Positions 35,710 through 44,983 of a stretch of 64,000 nt of DNA are shown one piece after another; position 1 is the stretch's first letter, and each line of letters opens with the position of its first letter. Origin of the DNA: Faecalicatena faecalis (lineage in GTDB: Bacteria > Bacillota > Clostridia > Lachnospirales > Lachnospiraceae); the NCBI RefSeq assembly GCF_012524165.2, contig NZ_JABACJ020000006.1:1-64000 (forward strand). Reading direction: 5' to 3'. A program made the position numbers and the translations under genes. Below the pieces are notes generated by a model. It was given only the letters and a program-made list of their open reading frames with translations. It had not been told where the DNA came from and searched no databases.

Positions 35710-36657
35710 ATGCTGACAGAAGAGATTAAATTGTATCCGGATCGAGAAGACGTGACATTGACTACATATGTAATTGCGGAGAAGGGAGAACTCCATGCAC
35801 AGGGGAATCGCCCGGCAGTCCTGATCTGCCCGGGAGGCGGCTACTTTAACTGTTCAGACCGGGAGGCTGAGCCTGTTGCACTGAAATTTGCATCCATGGG
35901 ATATCATGCATTTGTCCTTAGGTATTCTACATATGACGAAGGGAAGAATCAGTTCCCGGATCTGACCAGACAGATTGAGCCGAAAGAAAAGACAAAACAT
36001 CCTGCTCCGGTACGCGATATCGGAAAAGCCATGCTGTACATCCGGGAACATGCAAAGGCATGGTCCGTTGATATGGGACGTGTTGCCGTATGTGGTTTTT
36101 CAGCGGGAGCCCACAATTCAGCGATGTATTCTGTATATTGGAATAGCCCGCTCCTTACAGAATTCTTTGGTGTGGATGCCGAAATGCTCCGCCCGGCGGC
36201 TGTAATCCTGGGATATACTCTGAGTGATTATATTTTCATGAAGGGTGTAAAGAAGAATGAGATGGATACAGCCTTTTTCGCGGCATCTAATACTGCATTC
36301 CTGGGGGAGGCCAATCCTTCCGAAGAAAAGTTAAGAGAAGTGAGTCCGGCGTTGAACGTCACAGAAAATACCCCGCCAACGTTCCTCTGGGCAACGGCTG
36401 CAGACAGGATGGTCCCGGTACAGCACAGCCTGCGTATGGCACATGCACTGGCGGATCATAAGGTGCCGTTCGAGATTCATATTTTCGAGGAGGGGGATCA
36501 TGGCTTAAGTGTTGCGACCCAGGCATCCGCAATGTCCAGGACGATGCTCAATCAGGATGCGGCAAAATGGGTCGGCCTGGCAGAGTGCTGGCTGGAAAAA
36601 CGATTTGCCCTTGATCTGCCCCAAAAGACGGCATTTGAGCAAATGATGGAGCGCTAA
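35710..36657 (+). CDS. Alpha/beta hydrolase, carbohydrate esterase-like
   Basis: The 315-residue enzyme resembles acetyl-xylan/feruloyl esterases of the BD-FAE type. The oxyanion loop is LICPGGGYFNCSDREAEP, the nucleophile Ser is in VCGFSAGAH (near residue 133), the acid is probably Asp in TAADRMVPVQ, and the His is in EEGDHGLSV. It would deacetylate or deferuloylate imported oligosaccharides so that the exo-hydrolases can act. No signal peptide. The 170-bp upstream gap has TGTCGCTTTT at 35591 and TTGTCG near 35612, loosely like the GTCGGATT sites, but without a matching -10 spacing. GAAGGAGGAACTAAAT precedes the ATG. Confidence 0.85.
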   Translation: MLTEEIKLYPDREDVTLTTYVIAEKGELHAQGNRPAVLICPGGGYFNCSDREAEPVALKFASMGYHAFVLRYSTYDEGKNQFPDLTRQIEPKEKTKHPAPVRDIGKAMLYIREHAKAWSVDMGRVAVCGFSAGAHNSAMYSVYWNSPLLTEFFGVDAEMLRPAAVILGYTLSDYIFMKGVKKNEMDTAFFAASNTAFLGEANPSEEKLREVSPALNVTENTPPTFLWATAADRMVPVQHSLRMAHALADHKVPFEIHIFEEGDHGLSVATQASAMSRTMLNQDAAKWVGLAECWLEKRFALDLPQKTAFEQMMER

Positions 36658-36849
36658 TTCCGGCCTTATCTACCGGAGGGAATACATGAATTTCAGGTAG
36701 AATATCTGTCGGCCAACGGAAAGATACAAGTAGCAGTAAAAGAGACGGCAGGAGAAATATATGTGTCGGCAACCGTGGCACAAGGGATAGAAACAGAGAT
36801 TGATATATCAAATTTAAAGGCGAATAAAAGGATTATCGTGAACAGTTGA
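36658..36849 (+). pseudogene. In-frame coding remnant after the esterase stop
   Basis: Directly after the esterase TAA, 63 sense codons follow in the same frame, with clear beta-strand character (EYLSANGKIQVAVKETAGEI, then ETEIDISNLKANKRIIVNS) before a TGA at 36847. There is no start codon or ribosome site. It looks like the C-terminal end of a lost carbohydrate-active gene joined to the esterase by a deletion, or an esterase C-terminal domain cut off by a nonsense change. The esterase fold appears complete without it, so the first view is preferred. Confidence 0.5.
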
Positions 36850-36997
36850 CCGGATATCCGGTTTCACATTCTTCAAACACACATTCTTCAAACTGCTTGA
36901 TTTTGTTCTTCTATCAAGGTATGATAGTGAGATACTTTTGGTAGATGATAGCAACCAGTAATTTATGATGTGAAGATATGTAAGGATGTGATTTTAA

Positions 36998-37597
36998 ATG
37001 TTCAAGAAAACTATTTTGTACCTATTAAAGCCGCTTTCATTTTTGCCGGCGATTATTATGATGTATGTGATCTTTTCCTTTTCCGCGCAGTCGGGAACGG
37101 ATTCAGGTAACTTAAGCTATACGGTCAGTCATAAGATCGTGACATTTGGGAATATTGTACTCCAAAAAGGGATGGAGGACTGGGAGATTGATGAGAAGGC
37201 CTATGAAATTGAATATCCCGTGAGGAAGATTGCTCATATGACGGAGTATTTTATCCTGGCGGTTACGGTATCCCTGCCGTTTTATGTATATGGACTTCGG
37301 GGAATCTGGCTCATGCTGGTGGCAGGACTGATCTGTGTGGGATTTGCCTGCGGGGATGAGTACCATCAATCCTTTGTGGATGGCAGAGGGCCTTCTGCTA
37401 AAGATGTGGGGATCGACAGTATCGGTGTATTCTTTGGAATCATGACGGTACGGATCTGCTGCTGGACAGTGCTTGCCCCGGCCAGGATGATGGAACGAAG
37501 CAGACGCAGATGGGAGCGTAAGCGCGCGAAGCAGAGGGCACATGAGCGGGAGATGCAGAGGCGGCATAGAAAGCGCGGAAGCTGGGATGAATATTAA
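36998..37597 (+). CDS. VanZ-like family membrane protein
   Basis: The 199-residue protein has four to five hydrophobic segments and the VanZ-like motifs YVIFSFSAQSGTDS, RKIAHMTEYFILAV and DEYHQSFVDGRGPSAKDVGI. VanZ-type proteins influence glycopeptide susceptibility in some species, but most chromosomal homologues have unknown roles. The C-terminus is an extremely basic tail (ARMMERSRRRWERKRAKQRA and onward) expected to lie in the cytoplasm and perhaps touch nucleic acid or membrane phosphates. A strong terminator follows. Confidence 0.88.
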   Translation: MFKKTILYLLKPLSFLPAIIMMYVIFSFSAQSGTDSGNLSYTVSHKIVTFGNIVLQKGMEDWEIDEKAYEIEYPVRKIAHMTEYFILAVTVSLPFYVYGLRGIWLMLVAGLICVGFACGDEYHQSFVDGRGPSAKDVGIDSIGVFFGIMTVRICCWTVLAPARMMERSRRRWERKRAKQRAHEREMQRRHRKRGSWDEY

Positions 37598-37614
37598 AAA
37601 AGATGGATGAAGAA

Positions 37615-37652
37615 ATCCTCGTAAGAATTAGATTCTTACGGGGAATTTTTTT
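37615..37652 (+). terminator. Terminator after the VanZ-like gene
   Basis: CCTCGTAAGAA pairs with TTCTTACGGGG around a 5-nt loop, then a run of seven T. Confidence 0.9.
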
Positions 37653-37678
37653 GAAATTTTTATAGGTTATGATATAAT
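37651..37678 (+). promoter_or_regulatory. Promoter of the zinc-ribbon/TPM/SPFH operon
   Basis: TTGAAA (37651-37656), 16 bp, TATAAT (37673-37678). The -35 box begins in the T-run of the preceding terminator, so the two transcription units abut without spare DNA. Confidence 0.7.
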
Positions 37679-37732
37679 AAACGCAAGATATTCTCTAACA
37701 AAGCGAAACAAACGAAAAGAGGAGTATAGAAT

Positions 37733-38833
37733 ATGAGCATAAAAGGTTATAAATGCCCGTCCTGTGGTGGAAATCTGGTATTTAACAGCGATACCCAGAA
37801 GCTGCAGTGCCCATCCTGCGGCAATGAGATTGAGATGGATGAAATCCAGAAGTATGCAGAGGTTGTAGAATCAGCAGACGAGCAGGAGGATACATATGAA
37901 GGGGATGAAGGTTCCCAGGAATCTCCAAAGGAATGGGAAGTAAAAGAAGTCGATGGTAAGATCATCTATACGTGTCCGGCCTGTGGTGGAGAGGTGGATG
38001 CCGACCAGACTACAGCGGCTACAAAATGTCCTTATTGTGACAGCCCTTTGATTCTGCCGGGACAGGTGTCAGGAGAATTCCGCCCGGATCTGATCATACC
38101 TTTCCAGTTGGATGACAAGGACGCTAAAGAGGCTTATCAGAAATTTTGTAAAGGAAAGCGGCTTTTACCGAAGATGTTTCAGTCAGATCAAAGGTTGAAG
38201 GAAATAAAGGGAATCTATGTTCCGTTCTGGTTATATAGCTGTAAGGTAGAAGGAACCATGACGCTTGATGCCCAAAAGAAGAAGACGTGGAGCGACGGTG
38301 ATTATGAGTATACGCAGACGGATTTTTACCTGCTTACCAGAGATGGAGAGGTCTATTTCGAACATGTACCGGTAGATGGTTCGGTTGAGATGGATGATAG
38401 TTATATGGAATCCATTGAGCCTTTTGAGATAGATCAGGCTGTGCCATTTCAGGAAGGTTATTTGTCGGGATATGAGGCAATGAAATATGATCAGGCTAAG
38501 GACGAATGTTGGGACAGGGCGGAGAAGAGGATAGATAAAACATTTGGAGGTATTCTGTATGATTCTGTTGAAACTTACAAGTATAGTTCTGTATCTTCAA
38601 GAGGCTTCACTGCTTCCTACAGTAATAAAACAGTAAAATATGCATTACTGCCCGTATGGGTATTAAATGTAAAGTATAAAGACAAGATGTACCATTTTGC
38701 AATGAATGGACAGACCGGGAAGATGGCAGGAATATTACCGGTAGATTGGAAACTGTTCTGGAAATATACTCTGGGTATATTTGCTGGCAGCAGTCTGATC
38801 ATATACATACTAATGTTGATTTTTTTACTATGA
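37733..38833 (+). CDS. Membrane-anchored double zinc-ribbon protein (TFIIB-type zinc ribbon)
   Basis: The 366-residue protein begins with a zinc ribbon (CPSCGGN then CPSCGNEI, residues 8-34), an acidic linker, a second ribbon (CPACGGEV then CPYCDSPL, near 83-107), a globular domain of mixed strands and helices (about 110-335) with IKGIYVPFWLYSCKVEG, and one C-terminal transmembrane segment. Although annotated as TFIIB-type in databases, it is not a transcription factor by layout. It heads an operon with a TPM-domain protein and an SPFH-domain zinc-ribbon protein, a recurrent Firmicute set of undefined membrane function. Confidence 0.82.
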   Translation: MSIKGYKCPSCGGNLVFNSDTQKLQCPSCGNEIEMDEIQKYAEVVESADEQEDTYEGDEGSQESPKEWEVKEVDGKIIYTCPACGGEVDADQTTAATKCPYCDSPLILPGQVSGEFRPDLIIPFQLDDKDAKEAYQKFCKGKRLLPKMFQSDQRLKEIKGIYVPFWLYSCKVEGTMTLDAQKKKTWSDGDYEYTQTDFYLLTRDGEVYFEHVPVDGSVEMDDSYMESIEPFEIDQAVPFQEGYLSGYEAMKYDQAKDECWDRAEKRIDKTFGGILYDSVETYKYSSVSSRGFTASYSNKTVKYALLPVWVLNVKYKDKMYHFAMNGQTGKMAGILPVDWKLFWKYTLGIFAGSSLIIYILMLIFLL

Positions 38834-38894
38834 TTTTAGAAAAGGATGTTTTCAAGAAACGTTGTGACTATATATGATGGAAGAGGGACAGAGA

Positions 38895-39896
38895 ATGAAG
38901 AAGATACGATTTGTGGCAGCACTGCTTTGTTTGTTTCTGGTAAATGTAATGCCAGTTTCAGCCGATGATGCAGCAAGTCCGCCGAAAGTAGTTGATCATG
39001 CCAATCTCCTGAGGGATACTGAAGAGGCAGAATTGACAGAGAAGATCAATAGTATGATTGAAAAATTTCAGATAGATGTAGTTCTGTATACAGAAAGCCG
39101 GAAACACGGTGCGGATATTCAGAATGAGGCAGATTTATTGTTCGACAATAATGGATACGGAATCGGAGATACCAAAGATGGCGTGTTGTTTTTGCTTAGT
39201 ATGCAGGAGCGGGAATGGGCAATCTCAACACATGGGAAAGCCATTGATATGTTTTCTGACTATGCACTGAATAAAATGGGGCAGAAGGCAGCGGAAAAAT
39301 ATTTCTCTAAAGGCCATTATAGCAATGGGTTTAATAGTTTTCTGGATACACTTGACCGTACAGCTGATAATCATATGAAATCAATAGAACAGGCGAAAGA
39401 TAATAATGCAGGAATAGCAGAACAGGGAACAAATGAAGCGAATGAAGCGAATGAAGCAAATGAAGCGAATGAAGCAGATGAAGCAAATGGAAGTGCAGAT
39501 ATAGAAGTTTCGGAGGAAAAGGATCAGCCTCAGGACAGTAGTACTACCGATAAAGTGGAACAGAATCAGGAGGAGCAGGATCAGGAGAAAGAAGACGAAG
39601 AGGATGAAAAGACGCCGGTAGATTATATTATTCCGGCACTGATATGTGGTCTTATCATTACATTGATTATTATGCGGAAAATGAAGAAAAAGCTGAAGGC
39701 GGTAAAATCTCAGGATGATGCAGATGTGTATAAAAGTAAAGATATTGGGGCCAAGATTTATAAAAATGATGAATTCTTGACAAGCAAAATAACAAAAACA
39801 CGTTTGGAGAAGCATGAGCCCAAATCAAGCGGTGGTGGGACAACCCACACCAGCTCAAACGGAGAAAAACACGGAGGAGCCAGTGGGAAGTTTTAA
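38895..39896 (+). CDS. TPM-domain membrane protein
   Basis: The protein of about 333 residues has a signal peptide (KKIRFVAALLCLFLVNVMPV, cleavage after SADD region), a TPM_phosphatase (DUF477) domain (about residues 30-160, with VVDHANLLRDTEEAELTEKI and GIGDTKDGVLFLLSMQEREW), an acidic low-complexity linker with six EAN-type repeats, one transmembrane segment (PVDYIIPALICGLIITLIIM) and a Ser/Gly-rich cytoplasmic tail ending GGASGKF. TPM domains are linked to photosystem repair in plants and to unknown envelope tasks in bacteria. ATG 38895 is preferred over 38874 because a ribosome-site-like GAGGGACAG precedes it. Confidence 0.85.
   Translation: MKKIRFVAALLCLFLVNVMPVSADDAASPPKVVDHANLLRDTEEAELTEKINSMIEKFQIDVVLYTESRKHGADIQNEADLLFDNNGYGIGDTKDGVLFLLSMQEREWAISTHGKAIDMFSDYALNKMGQKAAEKYFSKGHYSNGFNSFLDTLDRTADNHMKSIEQAKDNNAGIAEQGTNEANEANEANEANEADEANGSADIEVSEEKDQPQDSSTTDKVEQNQEEQDQEKEDEEDEKTPVDYIIPALICGLIITLIIMRKMKKKLKAVKSQDDADVYKSKDIGAKIYKNDEFLTSKITKTRLEKHEPKSSGGGTTHTSSNGEKHGGASGKF
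39432..39485 (+). repeat. Coding microsatellite, 9 bp x 6
   Basis: AATGAAGCG/A is repeated six times with single-base variation and encodes a Asn-Glu-Ala run in the linker of the TPM protein. In-frame expansion or contraction by slippage would only change linker length. Confidence 0.85.
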
Positions 39897-39944
39897 ACAT
39901 AAGAACCTATATGTATGTTATTTTAAATTAGGAGGTTACCAGAT

Positions 39945-41291
39945 ATGGGATTATTGAAAGCAGGAGTCGGAGCGGCAACAGGGGTGCTTGAAGACCAATG
40001 GAGAGAATATTTTTACTGTGAATCTATGGAAGATGGTGTCATCGCTGCCAAGGGAAGAAAGCGTACGTCCAGGAGAAGTTCCAATAAGCGGGGGGAGGAA
40101 AATATCATCAGCAACGGCGCAATCATTGCAGTGAATGAAGGGCAGTGCATGATTATTGTTGATCAGGGGGAGATTGTAGCGTTTTCATCAGAACCGGGAG
40201 AATTTGTATGGGATAATTCTACGGAACCCACGATTTTCAGGGGTGGATTTGAGGAAGGGGTAGCAGAGGCCTTCGAGACATTTAAAAAACGTTTTACATT
40301 TGGAGGAGATACCGGTAAAGATCAGAGGATTTACTTCTTTAACACAAAGGAGCTGATGGGAAACAAATATGGCACTCCCCACCCTGTACCGTTTAGAGTG
40401 ATAGACCAGAATATAGGGCTGGATATGGATATTGCAATCCGTTGTTTTGGGGAATATTCGTATCGTCTAAGCAATCCTATTCTGTTCTATAAAAATGTCT
40501 GTGGAAATGTGGAGACTGAATTTTCCACGAGTGAACTGGACAGTCAGTTGAAAAGTGAGCTGCTAAATGCGCTTCAGCCTGCATTCGCTCGAATTTCAGA
40601 TATGGGAATCCGTTATAGTTCACTGCCTGGGCATACCATGGAATTGACGGATGCATTGAAAGAAATTCTATCAGATAAGTGGAATGGTACAAGAGGAATC
40701 GAGATTGTATCTATTGCGATCAGCAGTATTCGTGCATCTGAAAAGGATGAAGAGTATATCAAGGAACTGCAGAGATCAGCCGTATTCAGGAATCCGACTA
40801 TGGCAGCAGCGTATTTGTCAGGTGCGCAGGGAGCAGCTATGCAGTCGGCGGCAAAGAACGAGAACGCAGGTGCATCAATGGCATTTATGGGAATGGGCAT
40901 GGCAGGAAATATGGGAGGAATGAACGCCCAGAATCTTTATCAGATGGGACAGCAGCAACAGAATAGTCAGCATATGGAATCGGCAGGGCAGCCGTCAATG
41001 GCAGGACAGCCGATAGCATCTGGCTGGGACTGCAGCTGTGGAGCCACGGGGAATACCGGGAAATTCTGTACGGAGTGTGGAGCTCCAAGGCCGATACCGG
41101 CAGAAGGATGGAGCTGTTCCTGTGGAACCGTGAACAAAGGCAAGTTCTGTACAGAGTGCGGGGCAAAAAAACCAGCGGGAGTACCACAATATCGTTGTGA
41201 TAAATGTGGCTGGGAGCCAAAGGACATGACGAATCCTCCTAAGTTCTGTCCTGAATGTGGAGATCCATTCGATGATGGCGATATTATATAA
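39945..41291 (+). CDS. SPFH-domain protein with C-terminal zinc ribbons (YdjI-like)
   Basis: The 448-residue protein has an SPFH/virion-core-like domain (about residues 10-285, with QWREYFYCESMEDGVIAAKG and FNTKELMGNKYGTPHPVPFR), a Met/Gly/Gln-rich linker, and three Cys-pair ribbons at the C-terminus (CSCGATGNTGKFCTECGAP, CSCGTVNKGKFCTECGAK, and CDKCGW with CPECGDPF). Bacillus YdjI of this type assembles in membranes with partner proteins. There is no signal peptide or membrane segment. Three genes of this operon carry zinc ribbons or a membrane tail, which fits a membrane-associated complex. GGAGG precedes the ATG. Confidence 0.85.
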   Translation: MGLLKAGVGAATGVLEDQWREYFYCESMEDGVIAAKGRKRTSRRSSNKRGEENIISNGAIIAVNEGQCMIIVDQGEIVAFSSEPGEFVWDNSTEPTIFRGGFEEGVAEAFETFKKRFTFGGDTGKDQRIYFFNTKELMGNKYGTPHPVPFRVIDQNIGLDMDIAIRCFGEYSYRLSNPILFYKNVCGNVETEFSTSELDSQLKSELLNALQPAFARISDMGIRYSSLPGHTMELTDALKEILSDKWNGTRGIEIVSIAISSIRASEKDEEYIKELQRSAVFRNPTMAAAYLSGAQGAAMQSAAKNENAGASMAFMGMGMAGNMGGMNAQNLYQMGQQQQNSQHMESAGQPSMAGQPIASGWDCSCGATGNTGKFCTECGAPRPIPAEGWSCSCGTVNKGKFCTECGAKKPAGVPQYRCDKCGWEPKDMTNPPKFCPECGDPFDDGDII

Positions 41292-41310
41292 ATAAAAGAA
41301 AGTGACTTTT

Positions 41311-41360
41311 ATCCCAAACGGGAAGCATGTTTACATAAGGCTTCTTGTTTGGGATTTTTT
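41311..41360 (+). terminator. Terminator after the SPFH gene
   Basis: ATCCCAAAC.GGAAGC pairs with GGCTTC.GTTTGGGA around an AT-rich loop, then TTTTTT. Confidence 0.92.
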
Positions 41361-41517
41361 ATAATCATGAAAGTTTTTGACTAAAATTTGGGTATATGAG
41401 GCAGAATATACAAAGCCGGATATCTGAATATGGAAAATAATTATGTAGAGTTTTTCATGTACCGCAAAAATCAGGTTTCCATATTTTACTTTATTACATA
41501 TGTAAGGAGGATGAGAA

Positions 41518-42216
41518 ATGGAACTGATAAAATTGTCTGGAATTTTAATTGTTATTATAGGTTTTGCTCTCAAGCTGGATTCGATTCTAATTATCCTGAT
41601 TGCCGCAATTGTTACGGCCCTGGTCGGAGATCTAGGCGTTGTAGGTCTTCTGGAAACGCTGGGGACGAGTTTTATTTCCAATCGGAATATGGCTATTTTC
41701 ATCCTGATCATGCTGGTAACAGGGACTTTGGAACGCAATGGTCTCAAACATGCCGCCGCAGAATTGATCGGAAGGATTAAAAATGCTTCTGCTGGAGCTG
41801 TCATCGGCGCATATGGAATTATGCGTGGATTGTTTGCTGCATTTAATGTCAGCTTTGGCGGCGTAGCAGGCTTTGTACGGCCGATTGTTATGCCGATGGC
41901 TTCCGGCGCAATCGAAGCAAGGGGACATGAACCGAATGAGGAACATGTGGAACAGCTCAAAGGAATGGCATCGGGGATGGAAAATATTGCCTGGTTTTTC
42001 TGGCAGGTCCTGTTTGTTGGCGGTTCCGGTGCACTGTTGGTGAAGTCTACACTGGAGACACTAGGCTATAGTGTGGAACTGATTCACCTGGCGAAGGTGG
42101 AGATACCGGTGGCAATCTTTGCTCTTGGAGTGGGAACTGTCTATTATTTTTTGAAGGATAGAAAATTATATAAAAAGTATTATGGAAATAAAAAAGAGAA
42201 TCGTGCAGCAAAATAA
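41518..42216 (+). CDS. 5-oxoproline transporter, DUF969 subunit
   Basis: A 232-residue membrane protein with five to six hydrophobic segments and the family pattern LGTSFISNRNMAIFILIMLV, NVSFGGVAGFVRPIVMPMA. DUF969 and DUF979 proteins are encoded side by side and are annotated as the two subunits of a 5-oxoproline (pyroglutamate) transporter. The pyroglutamyl peptidase two genes further on supports that role. AAGGAGGATGAGAA precedes the ATG. The DUF979 gene starts 15 bp after its stop. Confidence 0.87.
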   Translation: MELIKLSGILIVIIGFALKLDSILIILIAAIVTALVGDLGVVGLLETLGTSFISNRNMAIFILIMLVTGTLERNGLKHAAAELIGRIKNASAGAVIGAYGIMRGLFAAFNVSFGGVAGFVRPIVMPMASGAIEARGHEPNEEHVEQLKGMASGMENIAWFFWQVLFVGGSGALLVKSTLETLGYSVELIHLAKVEIPVAIFALGVGTVYYFLKDRKLYKKYYGNKKENRAAK

Positions 42217-42230
42217 AAGGGAGGCGCCTT

Positions 42231-43181
42231 ATGTCTTATTTTACCAGTCCTGATATTACACTAGGGGCTAAGCTTCTGGAAATCATTTATCTTGTGATGG
42301 GGGCAATTACGTTATACACAGGAATTAAAAATGCCACGGATAAGGAGAATCCTTCTCAAATCGGAACTGGAGTTTTCTGGTGTTCTTTAGGGATAGTCCT
42401 TGCATTCGGAAGGTTTATTCCACCTGTAGTGAACGGCGGTCTCATCGTTCTAATGACAATTCCGGCTATTTTTAAAAGGGTAAAGATCGGGAGAATAGAA
42501 GATGTTCCAGAAGAATCGATAAAGAGGATGTCCGAAAAAATTGGCATGAAAATTTTTGCTCCGGCTCTTGCAATCGGAATTTCTGCGATTATTTTTGCTA
42601 TTTTCCTGCCCAGTCTTGGAGCCGTGGTCGGAGTAGGAGCGGGAATCATCATTTCCATCCTCATTCTGATGATATTATCCAAGGAAAATAAACCAATTGT
42701 TTTTCTGAAAGATTCAGAGCGGCTTCTATCTACGGTAGGACCTTTGAGTATGCTGCCGATGCTGCTTGCCAGTCTGGGAGCAGTTTTTACAGAGGCCGGT
42801 GTGGGAGGTGTGATTGCGAACCTGGTGGGCAGAGTGGTGCCGAAGGGTAATGTAATCCTGGGGATTATTATTTTTGCAGTGGGGATGGCCCTTTTTACCA
42901 TGATCATGGGAAATGCCTTTGCGGCTATCACTGTGATGACGGTCGGAATCGGCGCTCCGTTTGCACTTCAATATGGGGCTGACCCTGCGGTGGTCGGAAT
43001 GCTGGCGCTCACCTGCGGTTTTTGCGGCACCTTATGTACCCCGATGGCTGCGAATTTTAATATTGTTCCGGTCGCTATGCTTGATATGAAAGACCGCATG
43101 GGCGTCATTAAGAATCAGCTTCTTCCAGCCGTCCTGATTTTGTCTTTCCAGATTATTTATATGATTTTTGTGAGCATATAA
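42231..43181 (+). CDS. 5-oxoproline transporter, DUF979 subunit
   Basis: A 316-residue membrane protein with about nine hydrophobic segments and the conserved GNAFAAITVMTVGIGAPF and CGFCGTLCTPMAANFNIVPV motifs. It forms a pair with the DUF969 subunit just upstream. The pair resembles ion-transporter-superfamily halves, so a heteromeric secondary transporter is likely. The next gene, a peptidase, begins 19 bp after its stop. Confidence 0.88.
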   Translation: MSYFTSPDITLGAKLLEIIYLVMGAITLYTGIKNATDKENPSQIGTGVFWCSLGIVLAFGRFIPPVVNGGLIVLMTIPAIFKRVKIGRIEDVPEESIKRMSEKIGMKIFAPALAIGISAIIFAIFLPSLGAVVGVGAGIIISILILMILSKENKPIVFLKDSERLLSTVGPLSMLPMLLASLGAVFTEAGVGGVIANLVGRVVPKGNVILGIIIFAVGMALFTMIMGNAFAAITVMTVGIGAPFALQYGADPAVVGMLALTCGFCGTLCTPMAANFNIVPVAMLDMKDRMGVIKNQLLPAVLILSFQIIYMIFVSI

Positions 43182-43199
43182 CAACAGGGCGGTGCAGAA

Positions 43200-44195
43200 A
43201 TGAAGGAATATAGCAAAGTAGAGCGTGGTGCCATGATTGTGATTCGGGACTGGCTAAGGCTCAAGCCATGGGAAAAGCTTTTAATTGTAACAAGCGAAAA
43301 TCATATGCCGGAGGCGGAGGTGCTCAGACATTGTGCCCACAGGCGCTCGAAGCGGGTAGATCTGATGGTAGTGGAGAAGAGAGGTAAGCATGTCGGTATT
43401 TTTTTCGACCATCATGAGGATGTATTTGATGGATATCAGGCAGTCATCGGTGCCACAGACTACTCTCTTGTAACAACAAAGGCGACGAAAAGAGCCATCC
43501 GGCGGGGAAGTAAATTTTTGTCTCTGCCATTGTCGACCAATAATGGGAAATCCATGCTGTCATACCGTTTTATGATGATGGATACAAAAAAGAGTAAAAT
43601 GATGGCTGGGATTATTATGAAATATCTGAATTCTTCCTCAGTCATACATGTCCGCACGAAGCTGGGAACGGATTTGAAATTATATAAGAGGAATCGAAGG
43701 GCCGGGTTTTTTAATGGAGTGGTCAAGGATGGAAACGGGTTTTCTTCTGCCAGTATTGAAGTGTATGTTCCCATCGAGGAGACAAAAACAGAAGGCATTC
43801 TTGTTCCAGATGGGTCTCTGGGGTATATTGGAAGGGTAGAAGATCCATTTCACATTTATTTGGAGAAGGGGCGGATTACCGAGATTGAGATGACGCGGGA
43901 AGGGGAGCGGTTAAAGGAATATATGTCAGATTTTCATGACTCCGGAATATATGTGGCGTCTGAACTTGGAATTGGATTAAATTCCTATGCCAAATGCCGT
44001 GGTAATTCCTATATAGAGGATGAGTCCGCATATGGCACTTTTCATATAGGAGTCGGAAGGAATATTGCTCTTGGTGGTGTACACGAGGCAAACGGGCATT
44101 TTGATCTCGTGGCAAAACGTCCCGATATCTATGTGGATAATCGGAAAATTATAGAACGCGGAAAAATTATTATTCCAGAGCCGGAGTTTTTCTGA
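43200..44195 (+). CDS. M29-type aminopeptidase-like protein
   Basis: The 331-residue protein resembles leucyl aminopeptidases of family M29: the C-terminal metal region reads ELGIGLNSYAKCRGNSYIED and then YGTFHIGVGRNIALGG. The N-terminal domain is shortened and divergent. In this operon it would trim peptides while the downstream enzyme removes N-terminal pyroglutamate. There is no signal peptide, so it is cytoplasmic. The exact specificity cannot be read from the sequence. Confidence 0.78.
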   Translation: MKEYSKVERGAMIVIRDWLRLKPWEKLLIVTSENHMPEAEVLRHCAHRRSKRVDLMVVEKRGKHVGIFFDHHEDVFDGYQAVIGATDYSLVTTKATKRAIRRGSKFLSLPLSTNNGKSMLSYRFMMMDTKKSKMMAGIIMKYLNSSSVIHVRTKLGTDLKLYKRNRRAGFFNGVVKDGNGFSSASIEVYVPIEETKTEGILVPDGSLGYIGRVEDPFHIYLEKGRITEIEMTREGERLKEYMSDFHDSGIYVASELGIGLNSYAKCRGNSYIEDESAYGTFHIGVGRNIALGGVHEANGHFDLVAKRPDIYVDNRKIIERGKIIIPEPEFF

Positions 44196-44275
44196 ACGAA
44201 AACTACATGTTCAATCAGGTTTCCGGCAGATTTGATACGGATCAGTAGGATGTAAAGAAAGAGGGGGAGAAGAGA

Positions 44276-44920
44276 ATGAAAGTTTTAATAACAGGATTTG
44301 ATCCATTTGGCGGTGCAGATATTAACCCAGCATACGAGGCGGTGAAGCTTCTGCCAGATCAGATAAAGGATGCTGAGATTATCAAAATGGAGATTCCAAC
44401 GGTTTTTGAAAAAGAGGGGGAGATACTTGAAAAGGGAATTCTTGAAAATAAGCCGGACATCGTGATCTGTGTTGGGCAGGCGGGAGGCCGCTCAGCCGTT
44501 ACGATTGAAAAGGTCGCTATCAACCTGATTGAGGCAAGGATTCCTGATAACGAGGGCAGACAGCCATTGGATTGCCCGGTTCACGATGATGGTGAGAATG
44601 CATATTTTGCAAAACTTCCTGTAAAGGCTATGGTCCACGAGATAAAATCTCATGGAATACCTGCGAAAATATCATATACAGCCGGAACTTTCGTCTGCAA
44701 CGATGTTATGTATAGATTGCTCTACATGATAGATAAAAAATATCCAAGTATGAGGGGCGGATTCATCCACGTGCCGTATTTGCCCGAACAGGTAACAGAT
44801 CTGCCGGATGGAACTCCGAGCATGTCGGCCCAGATGATTGCAGATGCACTTAGGTATGCGGTAGAGGCAGCGTTGGAATATGAGGAAGATATACAGGCTG
44901 TCACTGGGGAGACTCATTGA
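44276..44920 (+). CDS. pcp: Pyrrolidone-carboxylate peptidase
   Basis: The 214-residue cysteine peptidase (C15 family) releases N-terminal pyroglutamate from peptides. The motifs are [20 protein letters not shown] at the N-terminus, the Glu of [18 protein letters not shown] (near 81), the nucleophile Cys in [11 protein letters not shown] (near 141) and the His in [10 protein letters not shown] (near 166). Length is normal. It ends the transporter/peptidase operon, so released 5-oxoproline and imported 5-oxoproline can enter the same pool. GGGGGAGAAGAGA precedes the ATG. Confidence 0.96.
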   Translation: MKVLITGFDPFGGADINPAYEAVKLLPDQIKDAEIIKMEIPTVFEKEGEILEKGILENKPDIVICVGQAGGRSAVTIEKVAINLIEARIPDNEGRQPLDCPVHDDGENAYFAKLPVKAMVHEIKSHGIPAKISYTAGTFVCNDVMYRLLYMIDKKYPSMRGGFIHVPYLPEQVTDLPDGTPSMSAQMIADALRYAVEAALEYEEDIQAVTGETH

Positions 44921-44983
44921 GATTACGTCTTTCATTTGTGATGTGAATGGTGCTGCAGAGTTCTTCGCTGCTGACATAGAAAT

